From positions 16,764,293 to 16,828,292 of the forward strand of contig CM059575.1 in the NCBI GenBank assembly GCA_030386875.1: 64,000 bases of DNA, read 5' to 3'. Below the pieces are notes generated by a model. That model saw nothing but the letters and a program-made list of their open reading frames with translations. It ran no database searches and was not told the DNA's origin. The stretch's first letter is position 1, and each line of letters begins with the position of its first letter. The stretch comes from Morinoia aosen (lineage: Eukaryota > Arthropoda > Malacostraca > Amphipoda > Talitridae). Below are positions 50,001 to 57,275 of the stretch, in pieces. The translations under genes were made by a program, and so were the position numbers.

Positions 50001-53000
50001 AGCCAGTCACCGTCACAAAGGATAAATTTAGAAGTGTCACGCAGGATTTGATTCATCTTCTCAATGTACGAAGTTTTATCCAAGACAACAACACCGTTAC
50101 CCTTATCAGGTTTCATTATTACAGTCCCCTCATCAGATGCGAGGCCTTTATTCTAAAATAATGCATCAGCGAGCAGAATGTCATTCGTGTAAAACGTTCT
50201 TAAATGGGTTCCTTAAGTGATTCCTGGGATCGCTAATTATTATTTTCTGATTGCATTAAACTTCACATTGACCCAGAATTTTTTGTAAAAAAAACATGTT
50301 TTTAAAAAAACAGCATATTTTTTTTTGGTCACCTTAAATATATTAATATCTATGGTTTTTAGTCATTGTTTTGTAATGAAAACATGAAAAAGAAACCATA
50401 CAGTAAAAGTGGTGGCAGATAACCCACAATTACCTAGTGTCTAAGAGGTACAGCAGGAGCCACAGAACTTATATTGATGGAGTCAAAATTCAGATCTTAT
50501 TATGGTAAATCTGAAGGATATGTCAGTTATCGATTTTCCACTTTTTGGTGCCTGAACCTAATTAATCGAATCAAAATAAACAAGTTTTCTTCTACGCACC
50601 TTCCGTCTCAAATGAGTATTTTACGATTTATAGCGATAAGTTTAGTTTCGTCTTTGATGACGAATGCGCTCGAATAAACAGCTACTCATCGATTTTTGAA
50701 TTTTTGTTGCTTGAATCATGGTAATAACATCGAAATAAACCAGTTTTCTTCTATACACTTTTCTTGTCAAAAGAGTATTTAACGAGGTATAGCGGTAGGT
50801 TTGGTTTCGTCTTTGATGACGATCGCGCTGGAAGCGAGTGCGCATTGCAGTGTTGCTATCCGACGTGCTCCTTGAATTACTTGCCGCTTCAAACACAGGA
50901 GTTGCGGTAAGTCATTTACCGCTATAACTAATAAAATACTCATTTAAGACGGAAAGTGCATAGAAGAAAACTTGTTTATTTCGATCTAATTAACTATGCT
51001 TAGGTTAGGCATCAAAATTTACAAAATCGATAACTGACACATCCTTCAGATTTACCATTATCTCTGCAAAGTCTGATTTTTTTGGTCACATAAAAATAAA
51101 ATCAGGCATAGTAGAGATAGTAAGCTCTGAATTTTGACTCCATCAATATAAGTTCTGTGGCTCCTGCTGTTCCTCTTAGACGCCTCTAGGTATTTGTGGG
51201 TTATCTGCCACCACTTTTACTGTATGGTTTCTTTTTGATGTTTTTATAACAATGAAATGACTAAAAAACATGGATATTAATATATTTCAGGTGTCCAAAA
51301 AAAACCCAGACATATGCTTAACAAAATTTAGGTGTGCAAAAAAAACCAAAAAAAACAAAAAAAAAAACACATAAAAAACACGTTTTTTTGCAAAAAAAAC
51401 CGCAATCAAATAAAACCGTTTTTTTTTGCATCACTAGACGTGCGCCACCGGTGGTACACGGAGGTAATTTTCATAATGCTGCTGACCGGCCAGTAGTCAC
51501 AAATTCAATTTTCATGAATACTTAATCAAAGCTAAATAAAGGCACGATCCAGTTCATGTTTGGTTTTTTCATAATAGTTCACTAAAATTGAATTCAAACA
51601 AGAGTTTGACATTGAACTTAATATTTAGTAGTCGCAATCAAAGTGTTGAAGATTTCACGGAAGCTTCAGCTAAATTGGCATCAGAAGGGTGTTTGAAATG
51701 TTGCGTTAATTCTTACCTAATTACTGCCATTTACTTTAGGCTTACACTTACTGTGCTTTTTTGGAATTTTTTTACTTTGTGGTGTTTAAGTACCCTCCGT
51801 CCATCATCATCTACTTTCTGTTAACTTGTATAATAATATCGAATGAGCGGAAATTTTTTTGTTTATTACATTTTCTAAAAAATTACTCAAAGTCACTTCT
51901 CTTTTTTCTTTATCAAAATTTTTTTTATAAGAAAGCTGTCTATACTGCTTTACTTAATCTAAAGCCAATGTCAGTTTATGTTAATTAATCAATGATAATT
52001 ATGCGTTTGCCTACATTGCTTGTGCTTATGAGCTTGATGTATGTTCATAATCTCAAGGCTGCTAATCACTTACAGCAGGCTTAATTTGTGTGCATGTGCT
52101 GGTATACCATTACCTTCTATGCAAGCTGTAAGTTAGACTTGGCTTGGTTAGCTCAATATCTGGCCTTAAGGCGCACACTCAGCACTGTCGTGCACACTCA
52201 GAACTGTCGTGCACACTCAGCACTGTCGTGCACACTCAGCACTGTCGTGCACACTCAGCACTGACGTGCACACTCAGCACTGTCGTGCACACTCAGCACT
52301 GTCGTGCACACTCAGCACTGTCGTGCACACTCAGCACTGGCGTGCACACTCTGCACTGGCGTGCACACTCTGCACTGGCGTGCACACTCTGCACTGGCGT
52401 GCACACTCTGCACTGGCGTGCACACTCAGCACTGTCGTGCACACTCAGCACTGTCGTGCACACTCAGCACTGTCGTGCACACTCAGCACTGTCGTGCACA
52501 CTCAGCACTGTCGTGCACACTCTGCACTGGCGTGCACACTCTGCACTGGCGTGCACACTCTGCACTGGCGTGCACACTCAGCACTGACGTGCACACTCTG
52601 CACTGGCGTGCACACTCTGCACTGGCGTGCACACTCTGCACTGGCGTGCACACTCTGCACTGGCGTGCACACTCTGCACTGACGTGCACACTCTGCACTG
52701 ACGTGCACGCTCTGCACTGACGTGCACGCTCTGCACTGACGTGCACGCTCTGCACTGACGTGCACGCTCTGCACTGACGTGCACGCTCTGCACTGACGTG
52801 CACGCTCTGCACTGACGTGCACGCTCTGCACTGACGTGCACGCTCTGCACTGACGTGCACGCTCTGCACTGACGTGCACGCTCTGCACTGACGTGCACGC
52901 TCTGCACTGACGTGCACGCTCTGCACTGACGTGCACGCTCTGCACTGACGTGCACGCTCTGCACTGACGTGCACGCTCTGCACTGACGTGCACGCTCTGC

Positions 53001-53635
53001 ACTGACGTGCACGCTCTGCACTGACGTGCACGCTCTGCACTGACGTGCACGCTCTGCACTGACGTGCACGCTCTGCACTGCCGTGCACGCTCTGCACTGA
53101 CGTGCACGCTCTGCACTGACGTGCACGCTCTGCACTGACGTGCACGCTCTGCACTGACGTGCACGCTCTGCACTGACGTGCACGCTCTGCACTGACGTGC
53201 ACGCTCTGCACTGACGTGCACGCTCTGCACTGACGTGCACGCTCTGCACTGACGTGCACGCTCTGCACTGACGTGCACGCTCTGCACTGACGTGCACGCT
53301 CTGCACTGACGTGCACGCTCTGCACTGACGCGCACGCTCTGCACTGACGCGCACGCTCTGCACTGACGTGCCCACCCTTGGTGCGCAGGTTCAGCGTGCG
53401 CTTCGAACAGTACAACAAGACGACGGCAGACGCCTCACTGTCGTCGCTGTCGCCTGCGCTCATCTCGCGCATCAGGGAGCTGAACTACCTGGATGAGCAG
53501 CTCTACGCCTACGCTAAGGAGCTCCTCAAACTGCGCTACGACCGCCTCTCTAGTCAGGACCGCCACTTTAGTCAACATTTTTCTGGTATGGGCCGCTCTA
53601 ACTTCTCGTGGGACGCGCTTGATAACTTGAACTGA
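28812..53635 (+). CDS. HS6ST: Heparan sulfate 6-O-sulfotransferase (eight coding exons, complete)
   Basis: Exons: 28812-29077, 29407-29496, 30387-30554, 31875-32048, 33062-33185, 42381-42492, 44092-44257, 53389-53635. They total 1,347 nt, encode 448 aa, and all joins are GT-AG and in frame. Type II Golgi membrane protein: cytoplasmic tail about 1-58, signal-anchor about 59-80 (KCLLLLFILTAFGVLGMMYV), stem, then the sulfotransferase domain. 5'-phosphosulfate loop HIQKTGGTTFGRH (about 148-160). Conserved ETWLFSRYSTGWQCGLHADW and WTELTAC. 3'-phosphate-binding LRDPVHRFLSEYRH (about 240-253). Then CPHNLAINRQTRMLA, LLLVGCYN and the C-terminal LNYLDEQLYAYAKELL. It transfers sulfate from PAPS to C6 of glucosamine in heparan sulfate, which shapes FGF-type signalling. 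Introns 5 and 7 are each about 9 kb and TE-filled. Family identity is very secure. Confidence 0.95.
29407..29496 (+). CDS. HS6ST: HS6ST coding exon 2 (stem region)
   Basis: 90-nt exon between TTTTTATCTTGTAG and GTGAGC, with splice phases matching its neighbours. It encodes a stem segment (NGLPNSNLPALDSLLLSLDH). The sequence is family-variable, so support comes from phase and splice sites. Confidence 0.8.
30387..30554 (+). CDS. HS6ST: HS6ST coding exon 3 (PAPS 5'-phosphosulfate loop)
   Basis: Acceptor TTTTTCCACAG, donor GTGGGT. Encodes FDISGHDVMVFLHIQKTGGT and TFGRHLVRDL, nearly invariant in HS6STs. The Lys-Thr-Gly-Gly-Thr loop binds the cofactor. Confidence 0.95.
31875..32048 (+). CDS. HS6ST: HS6ST coding exon 4 (STGWxCGLHADW region), tandem acceptor
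   Basis: Encodes CTCLRPG, ETWLFSRYSTGWQCGLHADW and TELTAC. The 3' splice site reads GTGAGCAG: AG dinucleotides three bases apart (GAG, CAG) allow an extra Ser without a frame change. The pyrimidine tract is weak. Donor GTGAGC. The exon is GC-rich against an AT-rich intron 3. Confidence 0.92.
32354..33049. repeat. 32-bp minisatellite, ~21 copies, at the end of HS6ST intron 4
   Basis: Unit GTTGATACTGCCAGTCCAGG followed by GACGGGTGTAAC, with point variants (TACC/TACT, GACGGG/GATGGG, CCAGCC). The last unit is truncated and leads, after about 12 more bases (GTGCTTGCTGCAG), into exon 5 at 33062. Open reverse-strand frames through it repeat every 32 residues and are by-products. Confidence 0.95.
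33062..33185 (+). CDS. HS6ST: HS6ST coding exon 5 (3'-phosphate-binding helix)
   Basis: Encodes YFYITFLRDPVHRFLSEYRH followed by VKRGATWRNARLSCGGRPATR. Acceptor TTGCTGCAG, donor GTGAGT. LRDPV.R..SE is the PAPS 3'-phosphate motif. The exon is GC-rich. It joins exon 6 in phase 0. Confidence 0.95.
33186..35313. other. HS6ST intron 5, left part
   Basis: No gene seen. It contains a 14-bp perfect hairpin at 33717-33751. The first copy of the LINE target duplication (TGTGCTCGTGTGC) lies at 35301-35313. Confidence 0.6.
33717..33751. repeat. Perfect 14-bp hairpin with 7-nt loop
   Basis: CTTTATTATTACCT, loop CTGCACT, AGGTAATAATAAAG. AT-rich, intronic, function unknown. It is too short for a typical pre-miRNA. 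Confidence 0.6.
35808..37793 (+). CDS. I-clade LINE ORF1 (gag-like, three zinc knuckles)
   Basis: Start chosen at the ATG of MDISNSNPPQ. An in-frame ATG at 35685 would add 41 residues. An acidic and low-complexity N-terminus is followed by an Arg-rich patch (RRRRPQRTGRQ). A PRE_C2HC/RRM-like module (GVVRSHAFGGCSEDDLRRQL) precedes three zinc knuckles: CFRCQRFGHVAKYC, CARCGETGHKKLDC and the variant CYHCQQEHYSNDRSC. The C-terminal half is Pro/Thr/Ser/Lys-rich and probably disordered. Such proteins bind element RNA and form RNPs. The frame is intact, and its TGA overlaps the ORF2 ATG (TGATG). Confidence 0.9.
   Translation: MDISNSNPPQTVKQLDGDDLNPPPDFLDTSQTGNAEGNSLSTSAAPKPLQSISASGEEREELQQQSEYTLEPFNPTFNKRRNTNPNHRGEPTLDSAQKMAQEQAHQKQPLIARETGMPETPLGPHDSGPRWTRVNRGGPERRRRPQRTGRQWTAYDEEYKDTPYYAKYININFPNLDIIRNLNVIQVDKDIRTQIGDPEKISRWGKSSLLITTQSEDQTKKLQSITRIAGNPVVVSPHRTLNVIKGVVRSHAFGGCSEDDLRRQLSDQGVTDVRRVKIKREGELVTTNTYILTFEKHSLPRTISLTSWHHEIVEAYKERPQQCFRCQRFGHVAKYCRSETETCARCGETGHKKLDCRNPICCYHCQQEHYSNDRSCPKYILENEVLATQGKEKIPRPEALQMVLERSPDHNRLYSTVLQTPRSNPDTANNPARTETNLQASTSSTIPGALNTTQTLKLPDATPTIAPTTIPDSTPQPAAEDANVSKTPHRLPDKSAVPPKPPTEESVSEPGSGKDLPPGAVKMTTHGKTQDNSQKQLDPTCPPQTQISKEPTKKTPAREEGKANRYTFKRLNRPDSLNQLSTYDSDSSVDQTSNSKKDNPSKKVRQKSPNKSHRTPLGTKEIPPRGRPAVRPSSGAANRGSNECKIPVIGQQPRPWEQNRR
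37793..41494 (+). pseudogene. I-clade LINE ORF2: endonuclease, RT, RNase H, with two nonsense codons
   Basis: A 1,233-codon frame from the ATG overlapping the ORF1 stop (TGATG). Codon 36 is TAA (37898-37900) exactly where APE endonucleases have the catalytic Glu of CLQET (here CLQ-stop-T). Codon 834 is TGA (40292-40294), probably from CGA. Otherwise one frame carries endonuclease motifs (IIMGDFNARST, SDHYPI), RT motifs (FFDLARAYD, VPQGSVLS, SLYVDDFAV), RNase H (YYTDGA, AELYAI, VSDCRSAL, WVPSHVGVRGNERAD) and a terminal Cys-His motif (CGACEAPLTVHHILVEC). Two point changes are the only visible disruptions, which suggests fairly recent decay. Confidence 0.93.
41648..41662 (+). repeat. (TAA)5 tail of I-clade LINE
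   Basis: TAATAATAATAATAA directly before the right target duplication (41663-41675). It is typical of I-element 3' ends. Confidence 0.85.
42381..42492 (+). CDS. HS6ST: HS6ST coding exon 6
   Basis: Encodes EEIGSCYDGEVWDHPTLEEF, then MDCPHNLAINRQTRMLA, matching the conserved FMDCP.NLA.NRQ.RMLA block. Acceptor GATTTTCAG, donor GTGAGC. Ends in phase 1. Confidence 0.95.
42570..42895 (+). repeat. Unclassified ~320-bp dispersed repeat, copy 1 (HS6ST intron 6)
   Basis: Shares an ordered block series with 44575-44785, 46866-47125 (minus), 57246-58214 and 58947-59261: ATAGGAATTAGCGCTC, TTTTATTGAAATAGAATG, TTGGTTCACTGCTGTCC, CTTGTTTCATAAA, CCATACTAAATGGTGCC, GATTAGGGAGGCT. No ORF, no recognised pol III boxes. 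Confidence 0.65.
44092..44257 (+). CDS. HS6ST: HS6ST coding exon 7
   Basis: Encodes DLLLVGCYNKSVMSADKRDE and RNLNRMAFFGLTEEQERSQY, then LFEEIFNLR. This is the conserved LVGCYN ... A.FGLTE.Q..SQ.LFE.TFNL block. Acceptor TTTTACAG. The donor is GTTCGT, weaker than the others. Confidence 0.95.
44575..44785 (+). repeat. Unclassified dispersed repeat, copy 2 (partial, HS6ST intron 7)
   Basis: Contains TATAGGAATTAGCGCTC, a TTTTATTGAAGTAGATTTTT block and GGGTTACTGCTGCCCTGTTC. Its 3' part is missing or diverged. Confidence 0.55.
46151..46413. repeat. Foldback with hammerhead-like core (PLE-derived?)
   Basis: Arms 46151-46253 and 46307-46413 are reverse complements with a 53-bp spacer. The right arm, + strand, reads CTGAGGA, U, GGAG-CTAGT-CTCC, GAAA (46320-46344): a hammerhead-type core with stem II. 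In the left arm the GAAA is changed to AAAA. The same architecture occurs in the nearby Penelope 3' end. Confidence 0.6.
46866..47125 (-). repeat. Unclassified dispersed repeat, copy 3 (minus, inside hAT-like element)
   Basis: Reverse-strand copy running from CCCCTCGGGAGGATACAATT through TTGGTTCACTGCTGTCC to GTAGGGAGGCT. It is the best-preserved guide to both ends of the family. Confidence 0.65.
48190..48202. repeat. 13-bp target duplication of the Penelope-like element (left)
   Basis: TTATTCTAAAATA here and at 50148-50160, exactly bounding the Penelope-like insertion. Confidence 0.88.
48295..48333 (-). ncRNA. Hammerhead-ribozyme-like motif in the Penelope 3' UTR
   Basis: On the minus strand: TCTA (stem I), CTGAAGA, one extra T, stem II GAGCAA-TGA-TTGCTC, GAAA, the palindromic AGCT as a minimal stem III, cleavage context CTC, then TAGA closing stem I. 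Penelope-like elements are known to carry hammerheads with tiny stem III, active as dimers. The extra U before stem II departs from the consensus, so activity is uncertain. Confidence 0.5.
48434..50116 (-). CDS. Penelope-like RT + GIY-YIG endonuclease (N-terminally truncated)
   Basis: 560 codons from the first Met; the same frame extends upstream to the truncated element end at 50147. RT motifs: MKPDKGNGVVVLDK, PGIMYGLPKIHK, motif A FMASFDVTSLFTNI, GAPMGGCVSPTLAD, and motif C YVND where YVDD is expected (49358-49369 on the + strand). PFLDVEVTK and LYRKPTFTGL are typical PLE blocks. The C-terminal ~130 residues form a GIY-YIG nuclease: VIYWYKCSQC, TYCGETSRHLHTRIAEH and the LAESILIHH glutamate. 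The frame is otherwise unbroken. Asn for the first catalytic Asp should abolish polymerase activity. Confidence 0.93.
   Translation of the reverse strand: MKPDKGNGVVVLDKTSYIEKMNQILRDTSKFILCDGDWLKVVVSCEDKVNRFVNDLCKEGIIDINQKKITSTRGSRPGIMYGLPKIHKAGTPMRPILSTVGTYNYQLSKYLVNLLSPLVGNQYSVKDSFAFAEELSRLRNKSYFMASFDVTSLFTNIPITETIHIILSKLFPKDTDLYEGFNKKQFRKLLELCTRNNIFIYNEKMYKQIDGAPMGGCVSPTLADIFLSFHEITWLDKCPSEFKPILYRRYVNDTFLLFQSESHVPLFLKYLNAQHESITFTNEIEKNNCLPFLDVEVTKHPSSFSTGLYRKPTFTGLGLKFNSAISLAYKISLITGLFFRAYRVCSNYVSLTKELDFLEGFFCRNGYPHALVCNILSRRLDSFYKNRPIVSTVPRKDLYFSIPYTNWLINDSIKKRVLSILNELYPQLKVKIVFRNRLTIGSLFRIKDQIPTMLLGDVIYWYKCSQCEATYCGETSRHLHTRIAEHRGRSARTDRPVTTPLHSKIRDHADENDHPIRLNSFKVIAKCKVFDLRLAESILIHHRKPTLNSCDSSVPLNILS
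50148..50160. repeat. 13-bp target duplication of the Penelope-like element (right)
   Basis: TTATTCTAAAATA, matching 48190-48202. The foldback arm resumes after it with ATGCATCAGCGAGCAG. Confidence 0.88.
50385..51243. repeat. Second foldback within the hAT-like element
   Basis: The left arm (50385 to about 50645: AAAAAGAAACCATACAGTAA, AGCCACAGAACTTATATTGA) and right arm (about 50905-51243) are inverted copies. The centre (50650-50900) holds a further copy of the CACTTTCCGT/TATAGCGGTA repeat. Confidence 0.75.
51646..52170. other. HS6ST intron 7, right unique part
   Basis: AT-rich intron DNA between the split MITE and the minisatellite. No gene or repeat recognised. Confidence 0.5.
52171..53370. 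repeat. 19-bp minisatellite, ~63 copies, ending at the HS6ST exon 8 acceptor
   Basis: Three unit types: a, CACACTCAGCACTGTCGTG; b, CACACTCTGCACTGGCGTG; c, CACGCTCTGCACTGACGTG. The left half alternates blocks of a and b. The right half (about 52685-53370) is nearly uniform c, with single exceptions near 53085 (TGCCG) and 53325-53350 (ACGCG). It ends 18 bp before exon 8 (53389). The unit contains no stop in most frames, so long reverse ORFs with 19-residue periodicity arise by chance. Confidence 0.97.
53389..53635 (+). CDS. HS6ST: HS6ST coding exon 8 (C-terminus)
   Basis: Encodes FSVRFEQYNKTTADASLSSL, then ISRIRELNYLDEQLYAYAKE, and ends FSWDALDNLN-stop. The LN.LD.QLY.YAK.L helix is conserved in HS6STs. 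The acceptor is CCCACCCTTGGTGCGCAG, directly next to the minisatellite. TGA at 53633-53635. Confidence 0.95.
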
Positions 53636-56600
53636 TCATTAATTTATTTAAAAAGCTTTTCCGATTAAGGCTGCTTGCATCGAAGTTTCCTGGAAGAGAC
53701 GTGAAATACTGGCAAGTTTCTTCTCAGTTGCGCCTGGAAGACATCTGTAATTTGGTCTAATGGTCGTTTTGATCCCTCTTCGAAAACCTATCTTATCTGT
53801 CCTGTGTTTCTCTATAATCCCATGACACCAAAATTCTTTGAAACACTAAATGTTACTGCATGGCTCAAAGCAACACCACTCAAGTGGTGGGATGATTTCA
53901 ATGGCTCCTCTGTTGTGTCTTATAATTGAATGGTTAAACTCGCATCGTTTTCCCCATGTAAACTGAGTTACGTGAATTTTTTTGCATTTGCTAATTTTCA
54001 CTGGGAATGTTTTCTTGCGAATCGAACCACCATAGGGGAGGAATGCTTGATAGTTGGGTTGATTCATATTTTTAGGAAAGATGGTAATAGCTGATTGCGA
54101 AGAAAGAAAAAGATGATGAGTGTAAAATGGTTTACACTGTTTAAGATGTGTAACTACTGTGAAAATTCGCGAGTGTTAACTTTCAACGTCATGTTTACAT
54201 CATGAGCCTCAAATCTAAACTTCTCCTAGCTGCTTATTTGCGGATCTCCCTGGTATAAGAGAAATAACGTTAATAAGCTGAAATAACGCTCCTTTGTGCG
54301 GTATTTTGAGCTCTGATTACCCTTTATTTAGAGAGAAGAAATCGAAAGGTCTTCCATGGAATTGTGGCATCATCTCTGGTTCCTATTGGCAGCTGAGTTA
54401 GTTTACTGAATGCATTTGTTGCCCTTCATTCCTCTTCAATAAATCTCAAAGGGCCCATATTTGGCGCCTCTTTTCCATTTTGCTTTCACTACTTGAACGA
54501 AATGAAAGCTAAATGTTTTGACAAACCCTAACTGTTTTCCAAGTATTCAATTAAATTTGTTTAGTGAATTATGACAGCTTGTAATGATTTGTTAGCCTTG
54601 ATCAGACGCTCATTATATACTCGCCAGTATGGGAGTAAACTTGAAACCAGGGTTTCAGTTCCGACAGAATTGTAGCTATTGCACGCAAATTCTCCCATTA
54701 AATAAATCGGTTTGTTTGATGCAGGTTTATTTCTCGGAATTCTAACTTGAGGTAGAAGGAAGGTCCGGTGTCACTGCAATAGATTAGTTCTAATGGTTGT
54801 TTAATTTTTCATCTTGAATTTTTTATAACATTTTGGTTGGTGCTATAACTTCTTAACTGCTTTCTTACGTGAGAAATGTAAATCTTTACTCCGTGCTAAG
54901 AGCCAAGTTGAAGGATCTTTTCTCTTGTTACACTTAAAGCAATCTTTACTCTAGAAATACAAGAGTCCAAATTGTGTTTTAAATTTTTCAAAATTCTGCT
55001 TACATTCTGTAGGGTCATTAGGACTCGCACTGTTTGAATGCATCGTGCAGCACCGCCGCGTTTTGTGCGGCTGGGCAGGCAGCAGCAAGAAGTAAATGAG
55101 ATCGTTCCATCCCTCACTCAATGGACAGGCTTCCAGTCATTCAGAGGACGTTTTTGTGTGAGGTCCCTCTCATTTATGTTTGTGCTGCTGAATTTTAGCG
55201 ACTGTACCTAGTTTTCCCTGCTGCGCCGCTGTACGTGCTTCCTCTTGGGTATCAGTATCACTCAAGAAATAAGCCATCATACAAATAACATGCCCAAGCG
55301 TGGAAAAATTGTTGAAAATAATTAATTATTCTGTAGTTATAAAAAATCTATCAACACATGGTACTCTAAGGAGGACTAGGGAATTGTTTTGTTGTAGTTA
55401 AATTTAATAAATCAATATGTGTTCAGTTTTCTTCGGTAGTACGTCTCTTACTTGAGTTTTCAAATGATTTTCATGTGGATAGAGAAACATGTTTGTCGAA
55501 TTGTTTTATTGTTTAACATGGTTTTGCTAAGAGAAGTTTACAAGCCATTTATATGAACTTCTGAGTTTGTCCTTTATTTAATTTCTGTGAAATGTAGCAC
55601 GTAAACTGTGTGAAGTGTCTTGAATATTTACCGTCGCAAAAGCATCCATTACTCGTGAGCAGCTCATAAAAGCTGTCGCTGAAATCTCCGTGCCATATTA
55701 GTTGCCTAGCGTGGCCTCCTTGTACTCCAAATACTTTATATTTCCTATGACAATTGCAAATTTATATTTATATATTAGTATTATTATTTAACTACAAATT
55801 CCGTATCTCTCACTTCAATCGTGCGTTTTTAGTGGTAGTATATTGCTCTAATAGCGATGTTCAACTTGAAGTATATATTTTTAATCAATTTCTCGATTGC
55901 TTTTATTTTTGTATGTGTACGTTTGTGGGTCGATAACTGGAGGTAGCTGCTGTTCCTAAATAATTCCTCTGAAATTGTGAGGCTGCTCTTTTCTACTCTA
56001 TGATTGACTTGTAAGTCTGCAATATTACGGCTTCTATTTGACGCTGCTAGCAAAGTTGGTAGAATGATGTTGGTCTCATTAGTCTTATGATTTCTGGGTA
56101 ATTGGTTTCTACTGGTAATAACTTCATTCCTTCGTATGGCTCATCTCCTGGAGCACAGCATCACAAATAAGTGCGCTCAAATGAATCGTGTCCCAACGGA
56201 TTTTGAGGACAGCATTTCTTGGATAGGGGATAGTTTCGAGCTTCTGTCATATAGTATGTGCTAGTACTTTCTGTCGTAGTTTGCGCCAGTTTTGGACCTG
56301 ACAATCCCCACACAGTGACTGAGCTAACTGCAACAACTTCGGCAGCAGTGGTTGTGACTACCGAAAAAATTAATTTTTCGCTAAGATCAATTTGAGTTAG
56401 GTATCCTCATTCGGATTTCTGATTAGGGCTCGCCGTGTCAATCATGTGAACTCCTACTTAATACAGTCAATCAATCTTCGCTTATCACTTTTTCGGTACA
56501 AGGCTGCGTCCTGGTTGGTGTTATAGTAACAATTTAACTAATAATAAAATAACAAAAATAATAGCCCTCATTGTTGTTCTAAGATTACTGGCCTGTATCC

Positions 56601-57245
56601 ATAACTTATCTAAATGAACCAAAGCTAAACTTAGTGGCTTAACCCAACCTATTCTAACCTAGCCAAACCTAACCTGAATCTGTCATCTTTGTTGTAACTT
56701 TGAACAAACCCTAAGAAGTTTTCGATTTCTCCATCTGGCACACGCGCGGATTGCCTCCGGATTTAGATTTTTGCCCTGTATTTTGCTTGACCTCGCCCTT
56801 GAACAACTATGCGGGCGGGCTGAACTCAAAGTGTAGCAAAGAACTTGTTGGACACCACTTGGACGACGTCAAATGTCTAGAAGTCAGGTCTATCATTGCA
56901 CTGAAAATTTTGCTTCTTAGCTCTTCAAGTCGCTCTGTTGAAAAATTTCTACAGCGACCGCTGAAAAATCCGTAAGATCTCGTCTTTGTCTGAACGGAGT
57001 GCAAGTGACTTTTTTATTTGATCGCTAAACTGAAGACCAGGGTTGTCATGATCCATTTGTTTGTGCTATTACCTTTCACTGACCAATATTGCAACTCATT
57101 CTGGAATTTGTGTGAATTGATCTGCGTTCACTTTCTGTGAGCTACTTTGTGTGCTCCTTGCAGAAGTGCAGTCTTAAAACTGAGAAAACTGTCCAATGTA
57201 AGTCGTACATTGTTTGAAAATTTATGTTTTCAAAGTTGAGTTCAA
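53636..57245 (+). other. HS6ST 3' UTR and/or downstream DNA
   Basis: No coding feature seen. AATAAA at 54438-54443 is one candidate poly(A) signal; others occur further on (for example 61669-61674), so the UTR length is open. CCTAACC-type motifs lie near 56640-56680. Confidence 0.5.
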
Positions 57246-57275
57246 CTTCCACCTCCCCTCAAGGGGATGCAACTA

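Larger units (their letters stand above)
48203..50147 (-). mobile_element. Penelope-like element, 5'-truncated
   Basis: A 1,945-bp minus-strand insertion bounded by a 13-bp duplication. It holds the RT and GIY-YIG coding region and a ~230-bp 3' UTR with a hammerhead-like motif. The coding frame runs into the 5' junction (K-G-L-A-S-D-E-G before the first Met), so the N-terminal region is missing. 5' truncation by incomplete reverse transcription is the likely cause. Confidence 0.9.
47631..50280. repeat. Large foldback, right arm split by the Penelope-like element
   Basis: The left arm (47631 to about 47980) is complementary to 47985-48202 plus 50161-50280, with its centre at ...AAGATGGCGACCACC / GGGCGCTGCCATCTT... 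near 47982. Arms share, for example, AATTATAAATAAAGCTTCTA and CAACCTCTTTACGTTTGTAA in opposite orientations. Outer parts belong to the same family as the foldback at 27005-27425. Confidence 0.8.
45478..51436. mobile_element. ~6-kb hAT-like non-autonomous element built of AT-rich ~85-bp repeats
   Basis: Flanked by an exact 8-bp duplication GACGTGCG (45470-45477, 51437-51444). Ends TAGAGATGTGACTC... and, inverted, TAGTGATGCAAAAA share TAG[A/T]GATG. An 8-bp duplication with TAG-GATG ends fits hAT elements. Much of the interior is an ~85-bp motif (ATGTTTTTTAGTCATGATTT ... TTTTTTGGTCACATAAAATA), first in one orientation (45490 to about 46860), then the other (47130-47640, 50281-50385). The TAGAGATGTGAC end recurs at 45828. 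It also holds a repeat copy (46866-47125), three foldbacks and a Penelope-like element. No transposase is seen. Confidence 0.7.
45458..51645 (-). mobile_element. piggyBac-like MITE, split by the ~6-kb hAT-like element
   Basis: Left end TTAA + TACTTCGACTGCGACGTGCG (from 45454). The right part is 51445-51645, ending GTCGCAATCAAAGTG followed by TTGA, a decayed TTAA. The right part matches 57924-58145 in reverse orientation (GTACCACC.GTGGCGCACG, GAGTTTGACATTGAAC, CTTAATATTTAGTAG). The intact relative shows the hAT-like element sits between the terminal repeat and the body of this MITE. Confidence 0.7.

Noticed and set aside
52171..53370. CRISPR-like array
   Set aside because: Units are contiguous 19-mers without spacers, in a eukaryotic intron.
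52483..53472. Long minus-strand frames (up to 329 codons) with 19-residue repeats
   Set aside because: They are the 19-bp minisatellite read in frames lacking stops. All three minus frames are open with the same periodic text.
54896..55117. Minus-strand 73-codon frame
   Set aside because: Short, no recognisable motif, within the presumed HS6ST 3' region.
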